Counted from the first letter of the stretch, positions 42,761 through 52,676 are shown. The stretch is 64,000 bases of DNA from Natronosalvus halobius (GCF_024138145.1 NZ_CP099997.1:2356001-2420000); one strand, 5' to 3'. Numbers and translations: made by a program. The notes: generated from the letters alone by a model not told the origin.

Positions 42761-43987
42761 ATGACCGACGCCGAGACCCTCGCCGAGCGCGTCCGGACGG
42801 GCGACTTGCGACTGCACGAACTCGAGGACCACGCCGATCACGACACCGCGGCCGCGGCCCGCCGGGTCCTGGTCGAGGCCGAGACCGACGCCGACCTCGA
42901 GACGGTCGGCGACTACGCCTTCGACGCCGAGGTGGCTGAATCCGCCATCGAGAACATGATCGGTGCGGCCCAGGTGCCGATGGGCGTCGCCGGCCCCGTC
43001 ACCGTCGACGGCGGCGCCGCGAGCGGGCAGTACCGACTGCCGCTGGCGACGACCGAGGGCGCGCTCCTGGCCTCGGTCAACCGCGGCCTCTCGGTTATCG
43101 AGTCGGCTGGCGGTGCGAGCGCCCGCGTGACGAAAAATGGCATGACCCGCGCCCCGGTCTTCCGCGTCGAGGGCGTCGTCGAGGCTGCCGAGACCGTCGA
43201 GTGGGTCGGCGAGAACCTCGAGGCCCTGCGCGAGGCCGCCGAGTCGACGACGAACCACGGCGAGTTGCTCGACGTCGAGCCCTACGTCGTCGGCGACTCG
43301 GTCTACCTGCGTTTCGCTTACGACACCAAGGACGCGATGGGGATGAACATGGCTACCATTGCGACGGAAGCGGCCTGCACGGTCGTCGAGGATGAGACGC
43401 CCGCTTCTCTCGTGGCTCTCTCGGGAAACCTCTGTTCGGACAAGAAGCCCGCGGCGATCAACGCCGTCGAGGGTCGCGGCCGCTCCGTCACCGCAGACGT
43501 AGTGATCCCCGGCGAGATCGTCGAAGAACGCTTGCACACCACCGCCGACGCCATCGCGGAGGCCAACACCCGCAAGAACCTGATCGGGAGCGCCAAGGCG
43601 GGCAGTCTGGGGTTCAACGCCCACGCGGCCAACGTCGTCGGCGCGGCCTTCCTCGCGACTGGCCAGGACGAGGCCCAGGTCGTCGAGGGGGCGAACGCGA
43701 TCACGACGATGGACGCCCGTCCGAACGACGACGGGGCGTCCGACCTCTACGCCTCCGTCTCGCTGGCCTCGCTCGAGGTCGGCACCGTCGGCGGCGGCAC
43801 GAAACTCCCGACCCAGTCAGAGGCGCTCGACGTGCTGGGCCTGCGTGGGGGCGGCGACCCCGCGGGGAGCAACGCCGACGCCCTCGCGGAGGTCATCGCG
43901 GTCGGCGCACTGGCGGGCGAACTCTCGCTCCTGGCGGCGCTGGCCTCGAGGCACCTCGCGAGCGCGCACGCGGATCTGGGTCGGTAG
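42761..43987 (+). CDS. hmgA: 3-hydroxy-3-methylglutaryl-CoA reductase (class I)
   Basis: A 408-residue enzyme. Motifs in order are ESAIENMIGAAQVPMGVAGP (substrate site), TTEGALLASVNRGLSVIESA with the catalytic Glu, RFAYDTKDAMGMNMATIATE (NADPH-binding DAMGMN), GNLCSDKKPAAINAVEGRGR with the catalytic Lys, and GTVGGGTKLPTQSEALDVLG. The conserved His is near the C-terminus (SRHLASAHADLGR). It reduces HMG-CoA to mevalonate, the committed step to archaeal isoprenoid lipids. A CCCTTAGC string near 42730 could be its TATA box with very short leader. The gene is complete and of normal length. Confidence 0.95.
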   Translation: MTDAETLAERVRTGDLRLHELEDHADHDTAAAARRVLVEAETDADLETVGDYAFDAEVAESAIENMIGAAQVPMGVAGPVTVDGGAASGQYRLPLATTEGALLASVNRGLSVIESAGGASARVTKNGMTRAPVFRVEGVVEAAETVEWVGENLEALREAAESTTNHGELLDVEPYVVGDSVYLRFAYDTKDAMGMNMATIATEAACTVVEDETPASLVALSGNLCSDKKPAAINAVEGRGRSVTADVVIPGEIVEERLHTTADAIAEANTRKNLIGSAKAGSLGFNAHAANVVGAAFLATGQDEAQVVEGANAITTMDARPNDDGASDLYASVSLASLEVGTVGGGTKLPTQSEALDVLGLRGGGDPAGSNADALAEVIAVGALAGELSLLAALASRHLASAHADLGR

Positions 43988-44036
43988 TCGGACGAAGCGC
44001 TTCAGTAATCGGTCGCAACTCTGTTCTCCGCTCGAG

Positions 44037-45434
44037 TCAGGCGTAGGCCTCGAACTCCTGGCCGAAGGCGAGGAAGTAACCCGTCCCGACGAGGCCGATG
44101 ACGGTCGCGATGGTAAAGGCGAGGACCGGATCGCCGGCCAGGATCGGCTCCCCCGTCAGGGGATTCGACAGTCCCGCCCAGAGAAATCCCCCGAGGGCGG
44201 CGCTGGGGATGACGATCACGTTCCGCAGGAGGTAGTACGCGCCCGTGACTCGCCCCCCGGCGCCCATCTCCGCGGGGCCGACGATCAGGGCCTTGTGGGC
44301 CGGCAGGCCCGCAAATCGGAGTCCGGAGAAGGCGAACAGGACCGCGAGGACCCCCGCTGTGGAGAGTGCACCGACTCCGCCCTCAGGCACCGAGATCAGC
44401 ATGATCGGGAACACCGCGTAGACGAGAAAGCCGAGCGAGACGACCGGCTTGAGTCCCACGCGCTCGGCGGCTTTCGCGGCCGGGATCATCACCAGCAGGG
44501 CGACCGCCATCTCGAGGCCCAAGAGGAGGCCGAAGAACGCCTGCGGCGAGAGCGAGTCGCCGACGACGGGTATCGACGCCGGGAGCGCGAGGCCCACCGC
44601 GAGAAAGTCGGTGACCACGAGGACGAAGAAGACGTAGACCATCCCGTTGGCGAACCGAACGAGGGTGTCGCCGACCAGGAGCGGCCGTAGCGGGTCGGGG
44701 AGGTTCCGAAGATCCGCGAGGAGCTGAGAAATCCCCTCGAACTCCTTGCCGAAGGAGTCGTCGCTCGAGTCGTACAGCCGATGCTGGACCAGCGTGCCGA
44801 AGACGCCGAAGGCGACGGCCACGACGAGGATCAGCTGGAAGGCGAAGACCACCTCGTCGCTAGCGCTGGTGAAGGGGGCGAAGAGAATAGCAGCGATCAG
44901 GGGGCCGACGAGGAACGCCGTCCGACGAAAGCTCTCGGTGCTGGCGAACCCCGCCGCCAGCTGTGAGGGCGGGACGGCCTGCTTGACGATGGCGTAGGTG
45001 GCCCCGAGGCCGAAGGACTTCCAGGCCTGGGCGAGGATCAGCCCGAGGAAGATGGCGACGATGGCGAGGTTAGTAGGGCCAACGGCGACGTCGGCCAGGA
45101 GAGGCGCCGCGAGCCAGACGCCGAATCCGATGGTGGCGAGAAGGCCGAACGCGGTGAGGGCGTACCGGGAGCCGATGCGGTCCGAAATCGCGCCGCCGGG
45201 GTAGGGGTAGACGGCGCTGATTACGTTCCCAGCGGTTCCGAAGAGTCCGACGGCGACGCCCGTCGCCCCCAGCGCGACCATGTACTCGGCCATGTAGCGA
45301 CTCGTCATCTGGAAACTGAGGCTGAACGCGAACATGGCGAGCGAGAGGACGATCACGTCCCGCTCGAGGGCGAAAAACTGGCGCCAGGCGTCGAGCGGGT
45401 CGGCCGCGTCCGTCTGGGAGTCCTCGAGGCTCAT
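44037..45434 (-). CDS. Major facilitator superfamily transporter
   Basis: A 465-residue protein with about 12 membrane helices. It starts MSLEDSQTDAADPLDAWRQF at 45434; an in-frame ATG far upstream (45689) would read through the divergent gene and is rejected. MFS landmarks are the loop after helix 2, GGAISDRIGSRYALTAFGLL, the middle cytoplasmic loop with charged residues (YDSSDDSFGKEFEGIS), and RFAGLPAHKALIVGPAEMGA in the second half. The substrate is unknown. It converges on hmgA and is divergent from the AstE-like gene, with 139 bp between starts. Confidence 0.85.
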   Translation of the reverse strand: MSLEDSQTDAADPLDAWRQFFALERDVIVLSLAMFAFSLSFQMTSRYMAEYMVALGATGVAVGLFGTAGNVISAVYPYPGGAISDRIGSRYALTAFGLLATIGFGVWLAAPLLADVAVGPTNLAIVAIFLGLILAQAWKSFGLGATYAIVKQAVPPSQLAAGFASTESFRRTAFLVGPLIAAILFAPFTSASDEVVFAFQLILVVAVAFGVFGTLVQHRLYDSSDDSFGKEFEGISQLLADLRNLPDPLRPLLVGDTLVRFANGMVYVFFVLVVTDFLAVGLALPASIPVVGDSLSPQAFFGLLLGLEMAVALLVMIPAAKAAERVGLKPVVSLGFLVYAVFPIMLISVPEGGVGALSTAGVLAVLFAFSGLRFAGLPAHKALIVGPAEMGAGGRVTGAYYLLRNVIVIPSAALGGFLWAGLSNPLTGEPILAGDPVLAFTIATVIGLVGTGYFLAFGQEFEAYA

Positions 45435-45573
45435 ACGGTGCCGGTTCTGGCTCCACCGACAAGGACATTTCCGTCCCGACGAGCTGAACGCCGCGCACCC
45501 GAGGCGCCACGCCGGCTCCCGCCCGCATCGAAAGACCGAACCAGTAAAGACAGGCGGGCGCTTCCTCGGGCAC

Positions 45574-46539
45574 ATGACGACGACGCTCGGGACGGCGAGC
45601 GCGTCACCCGGCGAGATCGACACGGGCCGACTCGAGGTCGGCGAAACCCGAGACGGCAGCCCGTTCGGCCTCCCGGTCGCCGTGATCAACGGCGCCGAAC
45701 CGGGGAAGACGCTCTACGTGCAGGCAGCCAGCGACGGCGACGAGTTGAACGGCGTCGGCGTGCTCAGCCGCGCCGTTCCACGGATCGATCCCACCGAACT
45801 GTCGGGAACCATCCTGGTCGTGGGAATCGTCAACTACCACGCCTTCCAAGTGGCCGAACACCGCAACCCGATCGACGACACGAAGATGAACCGAACCTAC
45901 CCCGGCAACGAGTCGGGCACCTCGAGCGAGCGCATCGCCCACGCCACCTTCCAGATCGCCCGCGAGGCCGACCTCATCGTGGACCTCCACCAGGGGTCGA
46001 CCAGTCGCATGATCGACGAGGTGCGGGTCCGCTGTGGCCACCGCCACCGCCTCCACGAGTCGTGTCTCGAACTCGCGCGCGCGTTCGCCCTCGAGTGCGG
46101 GCACGTCCTGGACCAGAAGGGGCCCGAGGGGCAACTCGCCCGCGCGGCACCGAACGAGGGCATCCCGACGATCGATCCCGAACTTGGCGGGGCGACCGGC
46201 TGGGACGAGGGCAGTATCGAGAAGGGCGTCGCGGGCCTGTTCAACGTCCTCCGGTACTACGGGTTCCTCGAGGGCGAGGGCGAACTCGTCGACCAGACGC
46301 GAGCGACCGGGTTCGACCAGTACGGCTCGCCGGTCGGCGGCCTCGTCCGCTTCGAGTCGTCGCTGGGCGAGCGCGTCGCGGCCGGCGACACCCTCTTCGA
46401 GGTGACCACGCCCTTCGGCGAGTCGAAGGCGACCGTGACCGCCGACAGCGACGGCATCTTCTGGCGGAGTCGGCGCCTCCCACAGGTCGCGACCGGCGAG
46501 TACGTCTGCTCGGTTGGAACCGACCTCGAGGTGATCTGA
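45574..46539 (+). CDS. Succinylglutamate desuccinylase/aspartoacylase-family protein
   Basis: A 321-residue protein of the M14-related AstE/AspA family. Aligned motifs are LYVQAASDGDELNGVGVLSR (50-60 region), the second metal ligand in VDLHQG (His139), GIPTIDPELGG with the candidate catalytic Glu203, and a C-terminal beta domain (AGDTLFEVTTPFGESKATVT). In the first motif, the zinc-ligand His of canonical HGxExNG is replaced by Asp54 (SDGDELNG), while Glu57 is kept. The ATG at 45574 is the natural start. The next gene follows after one base, so they form an operon. It probably hydrolyses an N-acyl amino acid, but the metal site is altered. Confidence 0.8.
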   Translation: MTTTLGTASASPGEIDTGRLEVGETRDGSPFGLPVAVINGAEPGKTLYVQAASDGDELNGVGVLSRAVPRIDPTELSGTILVVGIVNYHAFQVAEHRNPIDDTKMNRTYPGNESGTSSERIAHATFQIAREADLIVDLHQGSTSRMIDEVRVRCGHRHRLHESCLELARAFALECGHVLDQKGPEGQLARAAPNEGIPTIDPELGGATGWDEGSIEKGVAGLFNVLRYYGFLEGEGELVDQTRATGFDQYGSPVGGLVRFESSLGERVAAGDTLFEVTTPFGESKATVTADSDGIFWRSRRLPQVATGEYVCSVGTDLEVI

Positions 46540-46540
46540 C

Positions 46541-47650
46541 GTGGACACCCCAAGCGACCTCGTCTGTCCCGACTGCGGGGCCGAGTACGCCGCCGGCCCG
46601 GACGAACCCTGGCGCTGTACCTGCGGGCACGGCCTCGAGTTCGCAGCTCGTCCCCACCCCGAGGGGAACCCGCTGCCGCTCTCTCAGCTCGACACCACCG
46701 AGGGGCTGTGGACGTTCTTCGAGTTCCTCCCCATCGAGAAACACGTCACGTTCCACGAGGGGTTCACCCCGCTCGTCGACGCTCCAGAGTGGGACGCTCA
46801 GTTCAAACTCGAGTACGTCTTTCCCACGGGCTCGTTCAAGGATCGCGGCGCGACGACGACCCTCTCTCGCGCGGTCGAACTCGGCGTCGAGAAGGTCGTC
46901 GAGGACTCCTCGGGCAACGCCGGAGCGGCCATCGCGACCTACGCGGCGAAAGCCGGCCTCGAGGCCGACATCTACGTACCCGCGGACGTCAAGCAGTCGA
47001 AGCTGATGGCGATCCAGCGCGTCGACGCACGCCCCGTCCGCGTCAAGGGGAGTCGCGAGGACGTCACGGCGGCCTGTCTCGACGCCGTCGAGAGCGGCGA
47101 GGGGTGGTACGCCTCCCATGCCTGGAACCCGGCGTTCTACGCGGGGACGATGACGTTCGCGTTCGAAATCGCCGCCCAGCGCGGGTGGACCGTCCCGGAC
47201 GCGCTGGTGCTCCCGATCGGCCACGGAACGCTCTTCCTGGGCGCCTACCGGGGGTTCAAACTGCTCAACGACGCCGGAATCGTCGAGTCGATGCCACGCC
47301 TGCTCGGAGCCCAGGCGGCGGGCTACGCGCCCATCGTCGCCGCCCTCGGCGGGGAGACGAGGGGCGAGGATGGAGAGCGAACCGACATCGCCGACGGCAT
47401 CCAGATCGCCGAACCCGCCCGCGGCACCCAGATCCTCGAGGCCATCGACGCGACTGACGGCGACGCCATCGCGCTGGGGAGCAACGTCCTGGAGACGACC
47501 CTGGATCGGCTCCACCGGAACGGCTACTACGTCGAGCCGACGTGTGCGGCGGCCCCGGCGGCCCTCCGTCGGTACCGTGAGGCGGGTGTCCTGGACGACG
47601 ACGATGACGTGGTGGTCCCGCTCACGGGGAGCGGGCTGAAGACGATGTAG
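46541..47650 (+). CDS. Threonine-synthase-like PLP enzyme
   Basis: A 369-residue fold-type II PLP protein starting with GTG at 46541, one base after the previous stop. A zinc ribbon at the N-terminus (C9, C12, C26, C28) is followed by FHEGFTPLVDAPEWDAQFKL, then FPTGSFKDRGATTTL with Lys100 as the PLP Schiff base, EDSSGNAGAAIATYAAKAGL and the Gly-rich LPIGHGTLFLGAYRGFKLLN. The C-terminal VPLTGSGLKTM matches the PLP N1-binding end. It is related to threonine synthase but is coupled to the AstE-like gene, so it may act on another amino acid. The substrate is unproven. Confidence 0.85.
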   Translation: MDTPSDLVCPDCGAEYAAGPDEPWRCTCGHGLEFAARPHPEGNPLPLSQLDTTEGLWTFFEFLPIEKHVTFHEGFTPLVDAPEWDAQFKLEYVFPTGSFKDRGATTTLSRAVELGVEKVVEDSSGNAGAAIATYAAKAGLEADIYVPADVKQSKLMAIQRVDARPVRVKGSREDVTAACLDAVESGEGWYASHAWNPAFYAGTMTFAFEIAAQRGWTVPDALVLPIGHGTLFLGAYRGFKLLNDAGIVESMPRLLGAQAAGYAPIVAALGGETRGEDGERTDIADGIQIAEPARGTQILEAIDATDGDAIALGSNVLETTLDRLHRNGYYVEPTCAAAPAALRRYREAGVLDDDDDVVVPLTGSGLKTM

Positions 47651-47799
47651 GTCTGGGTTCCTGAGTGCCTGAGTGCCTAGGTGCCTGGATAACTGTGGAC
47701 CGACGACTGTCGACTAGCCAGACAACGTCACACTCGATCGTTCCCACGAGATGAGAACCGGCGCGAGGGTCAGTATCGAGCACCTCTTGAGGGACGGAG

Positions 47800-48042
47800 A
47801 TGGAAATGGGGAATCACTGCTGGCCGGTCGATGGGGAATCGCCGACGCTCGCGGTCGTCCAGGCCGTCGCGGCCGCTGCGGGTCGTCAACCGGAGGACCT
47901 CGAACCGCTGTACGACTCCGTCGACGGCGATGCCCTGGACGGGGTGCTCGAGGGTGGTGACGACGTTCGCGTCCGGTTCGAGTTCGCGGGGTTCGATGTC
48001 GACGTAACGCTGGAGGAGGTGTGTCTGACCGAGCGGGCGTAG
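47800..48042 (+). CDS. HalOD1-type small output-domain protein
   Basis: An 80-residue protein; an ATG two codons in (47806) is also possible. The run LAVVQAVAAAAGRQPEDLEP, then LYDSVDGDALDGVLEG and VRVRFEFAGFDVDVTLEEVC follows the HalOD1 pattern: helix with AVA, a PL-bearing loop, helix, and two strands. HalOD1 is a haloarchaeal domain found alone or after receiver domains; its output is not known. It stands in a gap between the threonine-synthase-like gene and the zinc-finger gene. Confidence 0.75.
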   Translation: MEMGNHCWPVDGESPTLAVVQAVAAAAGRQPEDLEPLYDSVDGDALDGVLEGGDDVRVRFEFAGFDVDVTLEEVCLTERA

Positions 48043-48101
48043 CCTCGAAGCTCTCGCGAGCGACGATACCACTTTGAGGGTGCCCCTCGAGTGTCCACGT
48101 G

Positions 48102-48314
48102 ATGACGGATTCAGACGAGGCCCGCGTTCCAGTGGAGTGTTCCGCGTGCGAGACGCGAACTCGCGTGCCGCTGTCGGAACTCGCCGAGTCGATCGAGCGC
48201 CACAACGAGACCGTTCACGACGGCGAACCGATCGCGGAGGTCGATCCGGACCTCAAGGCGCAACTAGCCGACCTCGTGGTCGAGGACCTGGGCCTTCTCG
48301 AGGACGAGGGCTGA
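48102..48314 (+). CDS. Small C2H2-like zinc-finger protein, unknown
   Basis: A 70-residue acidic protein. CSAC near the N-terminus and HNETVH about 17 residues later give a C-x2-C-x17-H-x4-H spacing, which could bind zinc. The C-terminus is a helix (DLKAQLADLVVEDLGLLED). The ATG at 48102 is preferred over an overlapping GTG at 48099. The next gene starts 6 bp after its stop, suggesting an operon. No family was recognised. Confidence 0.7.
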   Translation: MTDSDEARVPVECSACETRTRVPLSELAESIERHNETVHDGEPIAEVDPDLKAQLADLVVEDLGLLEDEG

Positions 48315-48320
48315 TCGGGA

Positions 48321-48755
48321 GTGCCGAACGCACAAATTCGAGACCCGGCGCTGGCCGGATGGGATTGGCGAGTGCTCCCCGCGTTCGTCGTGGTCGGTGC
48401 GCTCGCGTTTCGTTCCGGCCGACGCTTGCTCGCGGCCGACCCCACTCCCTGGGCACTGGTCGTCGCCGCAGCCATCGCCGGGTTCGTGTTGCTCGGCCCG
48501 TTCGCCTGGCTCGCTCGCGGCCTCCTCGAAGCGCGGCCGCGAGAGCTCGCCGCATTGGTCGGCTTCGGTGCCGCCGTTCTCACACTGCCGTTCGGCGTGA
48601 CCGCGACGATGGTGCTCGAGGTGTCGATTTCGCAGATGCTCGAGGCGATGCTGGTCGGGGCGGCCCTCGGAGTCGTGGCGGTCGTGCTGGCCGAGCGGAC
48701 GACGGTTCCGGAACTGGTCGTGGAAACGGCGGCGGGAACGGTCTCGGGGGGATGA
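48321..48755 (+). CDS. Membrane protein, unknown
   Basis: A 144-residue protein from a GTG at 48321, directly after the zinc-finger gene. It has about four hydrophobic helices: VLPAFVVVGALAFRS, WALVVAAAIAGFVLLGPFAW, LAALVGFGAAVLTLPFGVTA and MLVGAALGVVAVVLAE. Basic residues between the helices fit inside loops. No motif was recognised. It may be co-transcribed with the zinc-finger protein. pyrG follows after 102 bp with its own promoter region. Confidence 0.65.
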   Translation: MPNAQIRDPALAGWDWRVLPAFVVVGALAFRSGRRLLAADPTPWALVVAAAIAGFVLLGPFAWLARGLLEARPRELAALVGFGAAVLTLPFGVTATMVLEVSISQMLEAMLVGAALGVVAVVLAERTTVPELVVETAAGTVSGG

Positions 48756-48857
48756 CGCACCCTCGCGGCGGCGACGGCAGCGGGTTGCGGCTGCCAGTTC
48801 GTACCGTGGGCGGACCCGTCCCGAAATGGTTTTGATCCCCTCACCCGGACACTCGGT

Positions 48858-50543
48858 ATGCCGACGGAACCGGACACCCAATACGACTCCTCGCTGGGGA
48901 GCAAGTTCATTTTCGTCACCGGCGGGGTGATGTCAGGTCTCGGGAAGGGGATTACGGCCGCGAGCACCGGCCGACTCCTGAAGAACGCGGGCTTCGACGT
49001 CACTGCCGTCAAGATCGACCCGTACCTGAACGTCGATGCCGGGACGATGAACCCCTACCAGCACGGGGAAGTGTACGTCCTCAAGGACGGCGGCGAGGTC
49101 GACCTCGACCTCGGGAACTACGAGCGCTTCCTCGGGATCGACATGCACTCCGATCACAACGTTACGACGGGCAAGACCTACAAGCACGTGATCGAGAAGG
49201 AGCGCGCGGGCGACTACCTCGGGAAGACGGTCCAGATCATCCCGCACATCACCGACGACATCAAGCGTCGCATCCGCGAGGCCGCCGAGGGATCGGACGT
49301 CTGCCTCATCGAGGTCGGCGGCACCGTCGGAGACATCGAGGGGATGCCCTACCTCGAGGCCCTGCGCCAGTTCGCCCACGAGGAACCCGAGGAGAACGTC
49401 CTGTTCGTCCACGTGACCCTGGTCCCGTACTCGAAAAACGGCGAGCAGAAGACGAAGCCAACCCAGCACAGCGTCAAGGAGGTTCGGTCGATCGGTCTCC
49501 AGCCGGACGTAATCGTCGGCCGGTCGGACGACAAACTCGAGCCCAGTACCAAAGAGAAGATCGCCCTGTTCTGTGACATTCCCACCGAGGCCGTCTTCTC
49601 GAACCCCGACGTCGAGGACGTCTACCACGTCCCGCTGGCCGTCGAGGAAGAAGGCTTAGACGAGTACGTCCTCGAACACTTCGACCTGGCCGACGCGGCG
49701 CTCCCGCCCGAAGAGCGCACCCGCGAGTGGCGCGAGGTCGTCACCACCGAGAAGACCGAATCGGTCGACATCGCGCTCGTCGGCAAGTACGACCTCGAGG
49801 ACGCCTACATGTCGATTCACGAGTCGCTGAAACACGCCGGGTTCGAACTCGGCGCCGAGGTCAACGTGGAGTGGGTGTTCGCCGACGACCTCGCCGACGG
49901 CCACGACGGCCAGCTCGAGGACGTCGACGGCGTCATCGTCCCCGGCGGGTTCGGCATGCGCGGCACCGAGGGAAAGATCGAGGCGATTCGCTACGCCCGC
50001 GAGCACGACGTCCCCTTCCTCGGGCTCTGTCTGGGCTTCCAGATGGCCGTCGTCGAGTACGCCCGCCACGTCCTCGGTCTGGAGGACGCACACTCGGCAG
50101 AGATGGACGCGGACACGCCTCACCCCGTCATCGACATCCTGCCCGAGCAGTACGAGGTCGAGAACATGGGCGGGACGATGCGTCTGGGCGAACACACGAC
50201 CGTCATCGAGCCCGAGACGCTCGCCTACGACCTCTACCAGGACACCTCGTGTCAGGAGCGCCACCGCCACCGCTACGAGGTCAACCCCGAGTACTTCGAC
50301 GCGTTCGCGGACGAGCCGCTGACGTTTTCCGGGACGGCAGGTAACCGGATGGAAATTCTCGAACTCGAGGGCCACCCGTTCTTCCTGGGCACGCAGTACC
50401 ACCCCGAGTACAGTTCCCGACCGGGCGACCCGAGTCCGCCGTTCGTGGGGCTGGTCGAGAGCGTGCTCCAGACGGGTCGGATGGATGGCGGAGACGTACC
50501 GAACGATGCGGGCGACACGGACGAAACCGAGGTGACGCACTGA
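48858..50543 (+). CDS. pyrG: CTP synthase
   Basis: A 561-residue enzyme. The amidoligase half has the P-loop-like [45 protein letters not shown]-type [20 protein letters not shown], and [20 protein letters not shown]. The glutaminase half has [20 protein letters not shown], nucleophile Cys in [20 protein letters not shown], and the His-Glu pair in [19 protein letters not shown]. It makes CTP from UTP, glutamine and ATP. Its TGA overlaps the guaAb ATG (TGATG), so the two nucleotide synthesis genes are translationally coupled. The C-terminal 20 or so residues are acidic. Confidence 0.97.
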   Translation: MPTEPDTQYDSSLGSKFIFVTGGVMSGLGKGITAASTGRLLKNAGFDVTAVKIDPYLNVDAGTMNPYQHGEVYVLKDGGEVDLDLGNYERFLGIDMHSDHNVTTGKTYKHVIEKERAGDYLGKTVQIIPHITDDIKRRIREAAEGSDVCLIEVGGTVGDIEGMPYLEALRQFAHEEPEENVLFVHVTLVPYSKNGEQKTKPTQHSVKEVRSIGLQPDVIVGRSDDKLEPSTKEKIALFCDIPTEAVFSNPDVEDVYHVPLAVEEEGLDEYVLEHFDLADAALPPEERTREWREVVTTEKTESVDIALVGKYDLEDAYMSIHESLKHAGFELGAEVNVEWVFADDLADGHDGQLEDVDGVIVPGGFGMRGTEGKIEAIRYAREHDVPFLGLCLGFQMAVVEYARHVLGLEDAHSAEMDADTPHPVIDILPEQYEVENMGGTMRLGEHTTVIEPETLAYDLYQDTSCQERHRHRYEVNPEYFDAFADEPLTFSGTAGNRMEILELEGHPFFLGTQYHPEYSSRPGDPSPPFVGLVESVLQTGRMDGGDVPNDAGDTDETEVTH

Positions 50544-51460
50544 TGGTCGACGCCGACACGTTCGTCCCCGACGCCGTCGCGGAGATCGAAAACGAAATCG
50601 GCGACGCGAACGCCGTCATCGCCCTCTCGGGCGGCGTCGACTCCTCGGTGGCCGCCGCACTGGCCTACGAGGCCATCGGCGACCGACTCACCCCGGTCTA
50701 CGTCGACACCGGCCTGATGCGCAAGGGCGAGACCGACCAGATCCGCGAGACGTTCTCGTTCATGGAGAGCCTCGAAATCGTCGACGCGAAAGAGCGTTTC
50801 CTGGAGGGGCTCGCCGGCGTCACGGATCCGGAGGAGAAGCGCAAAATTATCGGCGAGCAGTTCATCCGCGAGTTCGAACGCGAGGCCCTCGAGGCCGACG
50901 CCGACTACCTCGTCCAGGGGACGATCTACCCCGACCGGATCGAGAGCGAGGGTGGGATCAAGTCCCACCACAACGTCGGTGGCCTCCCCGAAGTCGTCGA
51001 TTTCGACGGCATCGTCGAACCCGTTCGAGATCTCTACAAAGACGAGGTTCGCGATGTCGCCCGCCACCTCGGCCTCGACGAACTGGTAGCCGAGCGGATG
51101 CCGTTCCCCGGTCCAGGACTCGCCGTGCGCGTCATTGGCGAGGTTACCGAGGAGAAACTCGAGGTCGCCCGCGACGCCTGTCACGTCGTCGAGGAAGAAC
51201 TCGAAGAGTACGATCCCTGGCAGGCGCTCGCCGCGGTCATCGGCAAGGCAACGGGCGTCAAGGGCGACAACCGGGTCCACGGCTGGGTGGTCTCCGTGCG
51301 ATCGGTCGAGTCCCGCGACGGCATGACCGCTCGCGCCCAGGAACTCGACTGGGAGACCCTCCAGCGGATCCAGTCGCGAATCACCGGGCAAAATGAAAAC
51401 GTCGCGCGCGTCGTCTACGACGTGACGCACAAGCCGCCGGCGACGATCGAGTACGAGTAG
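50543..51460 (+). CDS. guaAb: GMP synthase, ATP-pyrophosphatase subunit B
   Basis: A 305-residue protein equal to the synthetase part of GMP synthase. It has the PP-loop [20 protein letters not shown], the [15 protein letters not shown] segment, [29 protein letters not shown], the dimerisation domain [20 protein letters not shown], and the closing [14 protein letters not shown]. The glutaminase is a separate subunit (guaAa) in archaea and is not in this window. It aminates XMP to GMP with ammonia from that partner. It overlaps pyrG by one base, a sensible pairing of glutamine-dependent nucleotide synthases. Confidence 0.96.
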   Translation: MVDADTFVPDAVAEIENEIGDANAVIALSGGVDSSVAAALAYEAIGDRLTPVYVDTGLMRKGETDQIRETFSFMESLEIVDAKERFLEGLAGVTDPEEKRKIIGEQFIREFEREALEADADYLVQGTIYPDRIESEGGIKSHHNVGGLPEVVDFDGIVEPVRDLYKDEVRDVARHLGLDELVAERMPFPGPGLAVRVIGEVTEEKLEVARDACHVVEEELEEYDPWQALAAVIGKATGVKGDNRVHGWVVSVRSVESRDGMTARAQELDWETLQRIQSRITGQNENVARVVYDVTHKPPATIEYE

Positions 51461-51472
51461 CGAGGATTGCGG

Positions 51473-51829
51473 TCAGTTTTTCGGGGTTGATTCGAGTAAC
51501 TCGCGTGCCTCCGCCGGATCCGTTCGGAGGACGACGTCGCCGTTTCGATCGTCGTACTCGACGAGGAGTTCCTCCTCGAGTCGCGGCAGGTGATCGTGGT
51601 GGAGCATCGTCTCGAGTCGCTCGACCTCGCGTTCCGAGAGCGTCTCGTCGTCCGAAAGCGCCGCCACCAGTTCCTCCCGGGTCGCTATCTCGCGGTCGAC
51701 GAGCAACGACATCACGCGTCGTCGGACGGGATGGCCCAGAACGCCGCTCGACTGAACCAGATACACGAGAGCATCGTCGAGAAGCCCGGCGAACGCGAGG
51801 GCCGCCTCGGCGAGAATCAGCATGGCCAT
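51473..51829 (-). CDS. Winged-helix protein with hydrophobic N-terminus (DUF7344-like)
   Basis: A 118-residue protein (ATG choices at 51829, 51823 or 51853). The N-terminal about 30 residues are hydrophobic (LILAEAALAFAGLLDDALVY), followed by a winged helix: HPVRRRVMSLLVDREIATRE, then ELVAALSDDETLSEREVERL and HHDHLPRLEEELLVEYDDRN. This resembles the haloarchaeal one-domain HTH group that I associate with DUF7344. Whether the N-terminus enters the membrane is uncertain. It converges on guaAb, with 12 bp between stops. A related gene follows at 51994 on the same strand. Confidence 0.7.
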   Translation of the reverse strand: MAMLILAEAALAFAGLLDDALVYLVQSSGVLGHPVRRRVMSLLVDREIATREELVAALSDDETLSEREVERLETMLHHDHLPRLEEELLVEYDDRNGDVVLRTDPAEARELLESTPKN

Positions 51830-51993
51830 GAATGTAGTCGAGCGAGCGCGCACAAAAGATTTCTCGTGGCTCGTGCGGAGAGTCCGGACAGCTGACTTTC
51901 CGAGGCCAAGCCGATTCTTCGCTCGAGCCGTTAGATGCGCACCTCGAGCGGACGTTCGTCCATCGTTCGCCTCTTATTTCCCCTACTCGCCTC

Positions 51994-52398
51994 CTACGAT
52001 CGATCGTCCGACTCGAGCACCGATTCGTACAGTTCGAGACGCCACGTCGGGACGACGAGTTCCTCCGTTTGATTGTAGACGAGGAGTCCGTACTCCTCGA
52101 GCAGCGGGAGGTGCGTCCGACGCAGCGAGACGTGGACGCGCTGGCGGAGCTGGTGAATCGTCGTCTCGACCGTCGGCCCGTGTTCGTCGTCGGCGAGCCA
52201 GCCAATCAGCGTGTGGACATCGAGTGCCGTTCCCGCATCGAGCAGGTGCTCGAGGAGCGTCCGGCGACGGTCCGACGATAGCACACGAGTGACTTCGGTA
52301 CGAGCGAGAGTGTCGCGATTACCAGCGCCAGGGTGCGTAGCGGCGGTCGTGCCACGACCGCTCGAGTTCGCCGTCTTGGTCGGGACGCGGAACGTCAT
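51994..52398 (-). CDS. Winged-helix protein (DUF7344-like)
   Basis: A 134-residue protein. After a Thr/Gly-rich N-terminus, the fold is a winged helix: VLSSDRRRTLLEHLLDAGTA, LDVHTLIGWLADDEHG, ETTIHQLRQRVHVSLRRTHL, then PLLEEYGLLVYNQTEELVV. The RRRTLLEHLL opening, followed by a VSLRRTHLPLLEEYGLL wing, is typical of haloarchaeal DUF7344-like regulators, many of which sit beside signal-transduction genes. It is upstream of the other winged-helix gene with a gap of about 160 bp. Targets are unknown. Confidence 0.75.
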   Translation of the reverse strand: MTFRVPTKTANSSGRGTTAATHPGAGNRDTLARTEVTRVLSSDRRRTLLEHLLDAGTALDVHTLIGWLADDEHGPTVETTIHQLRQRVHVSLRRTHLPLLEEYGLLVYNQTEELVVPTWRLELYESVLESDDRS

Positions 52399-52676
52399 GG
52401 GTGATAACCACTCACTCGAATATTACGCATAAAGCGGCGTGGTCGTTTCGTCGTTCGTCACCGATCGCAACTCGGTCGAATCGTTTAGCCGGCGGTAAAA
52501 CGATATTACTCGCTGCAAGGACCCGTCTGGGGGATCGTTGCCACGCGTGAAAATCGGTCCGTCGATCGCAAATTCGGGTTGAATTCGCCTCGAGTATCAC
52601 GAACGCTGATCGGTTATCTCGAGGATAAACGAACGGTCGCTGGCGTCACGCGGTACCGTCCCAGGCAACAGCCAGC

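Noticed and set aside
52399-52676. Gene in the gap upstream of the winged-helix gene
   Set aside because: I see no supported frame or RNA fold; the gap is AT-richer than its surroundings and holds no recognisable feature.
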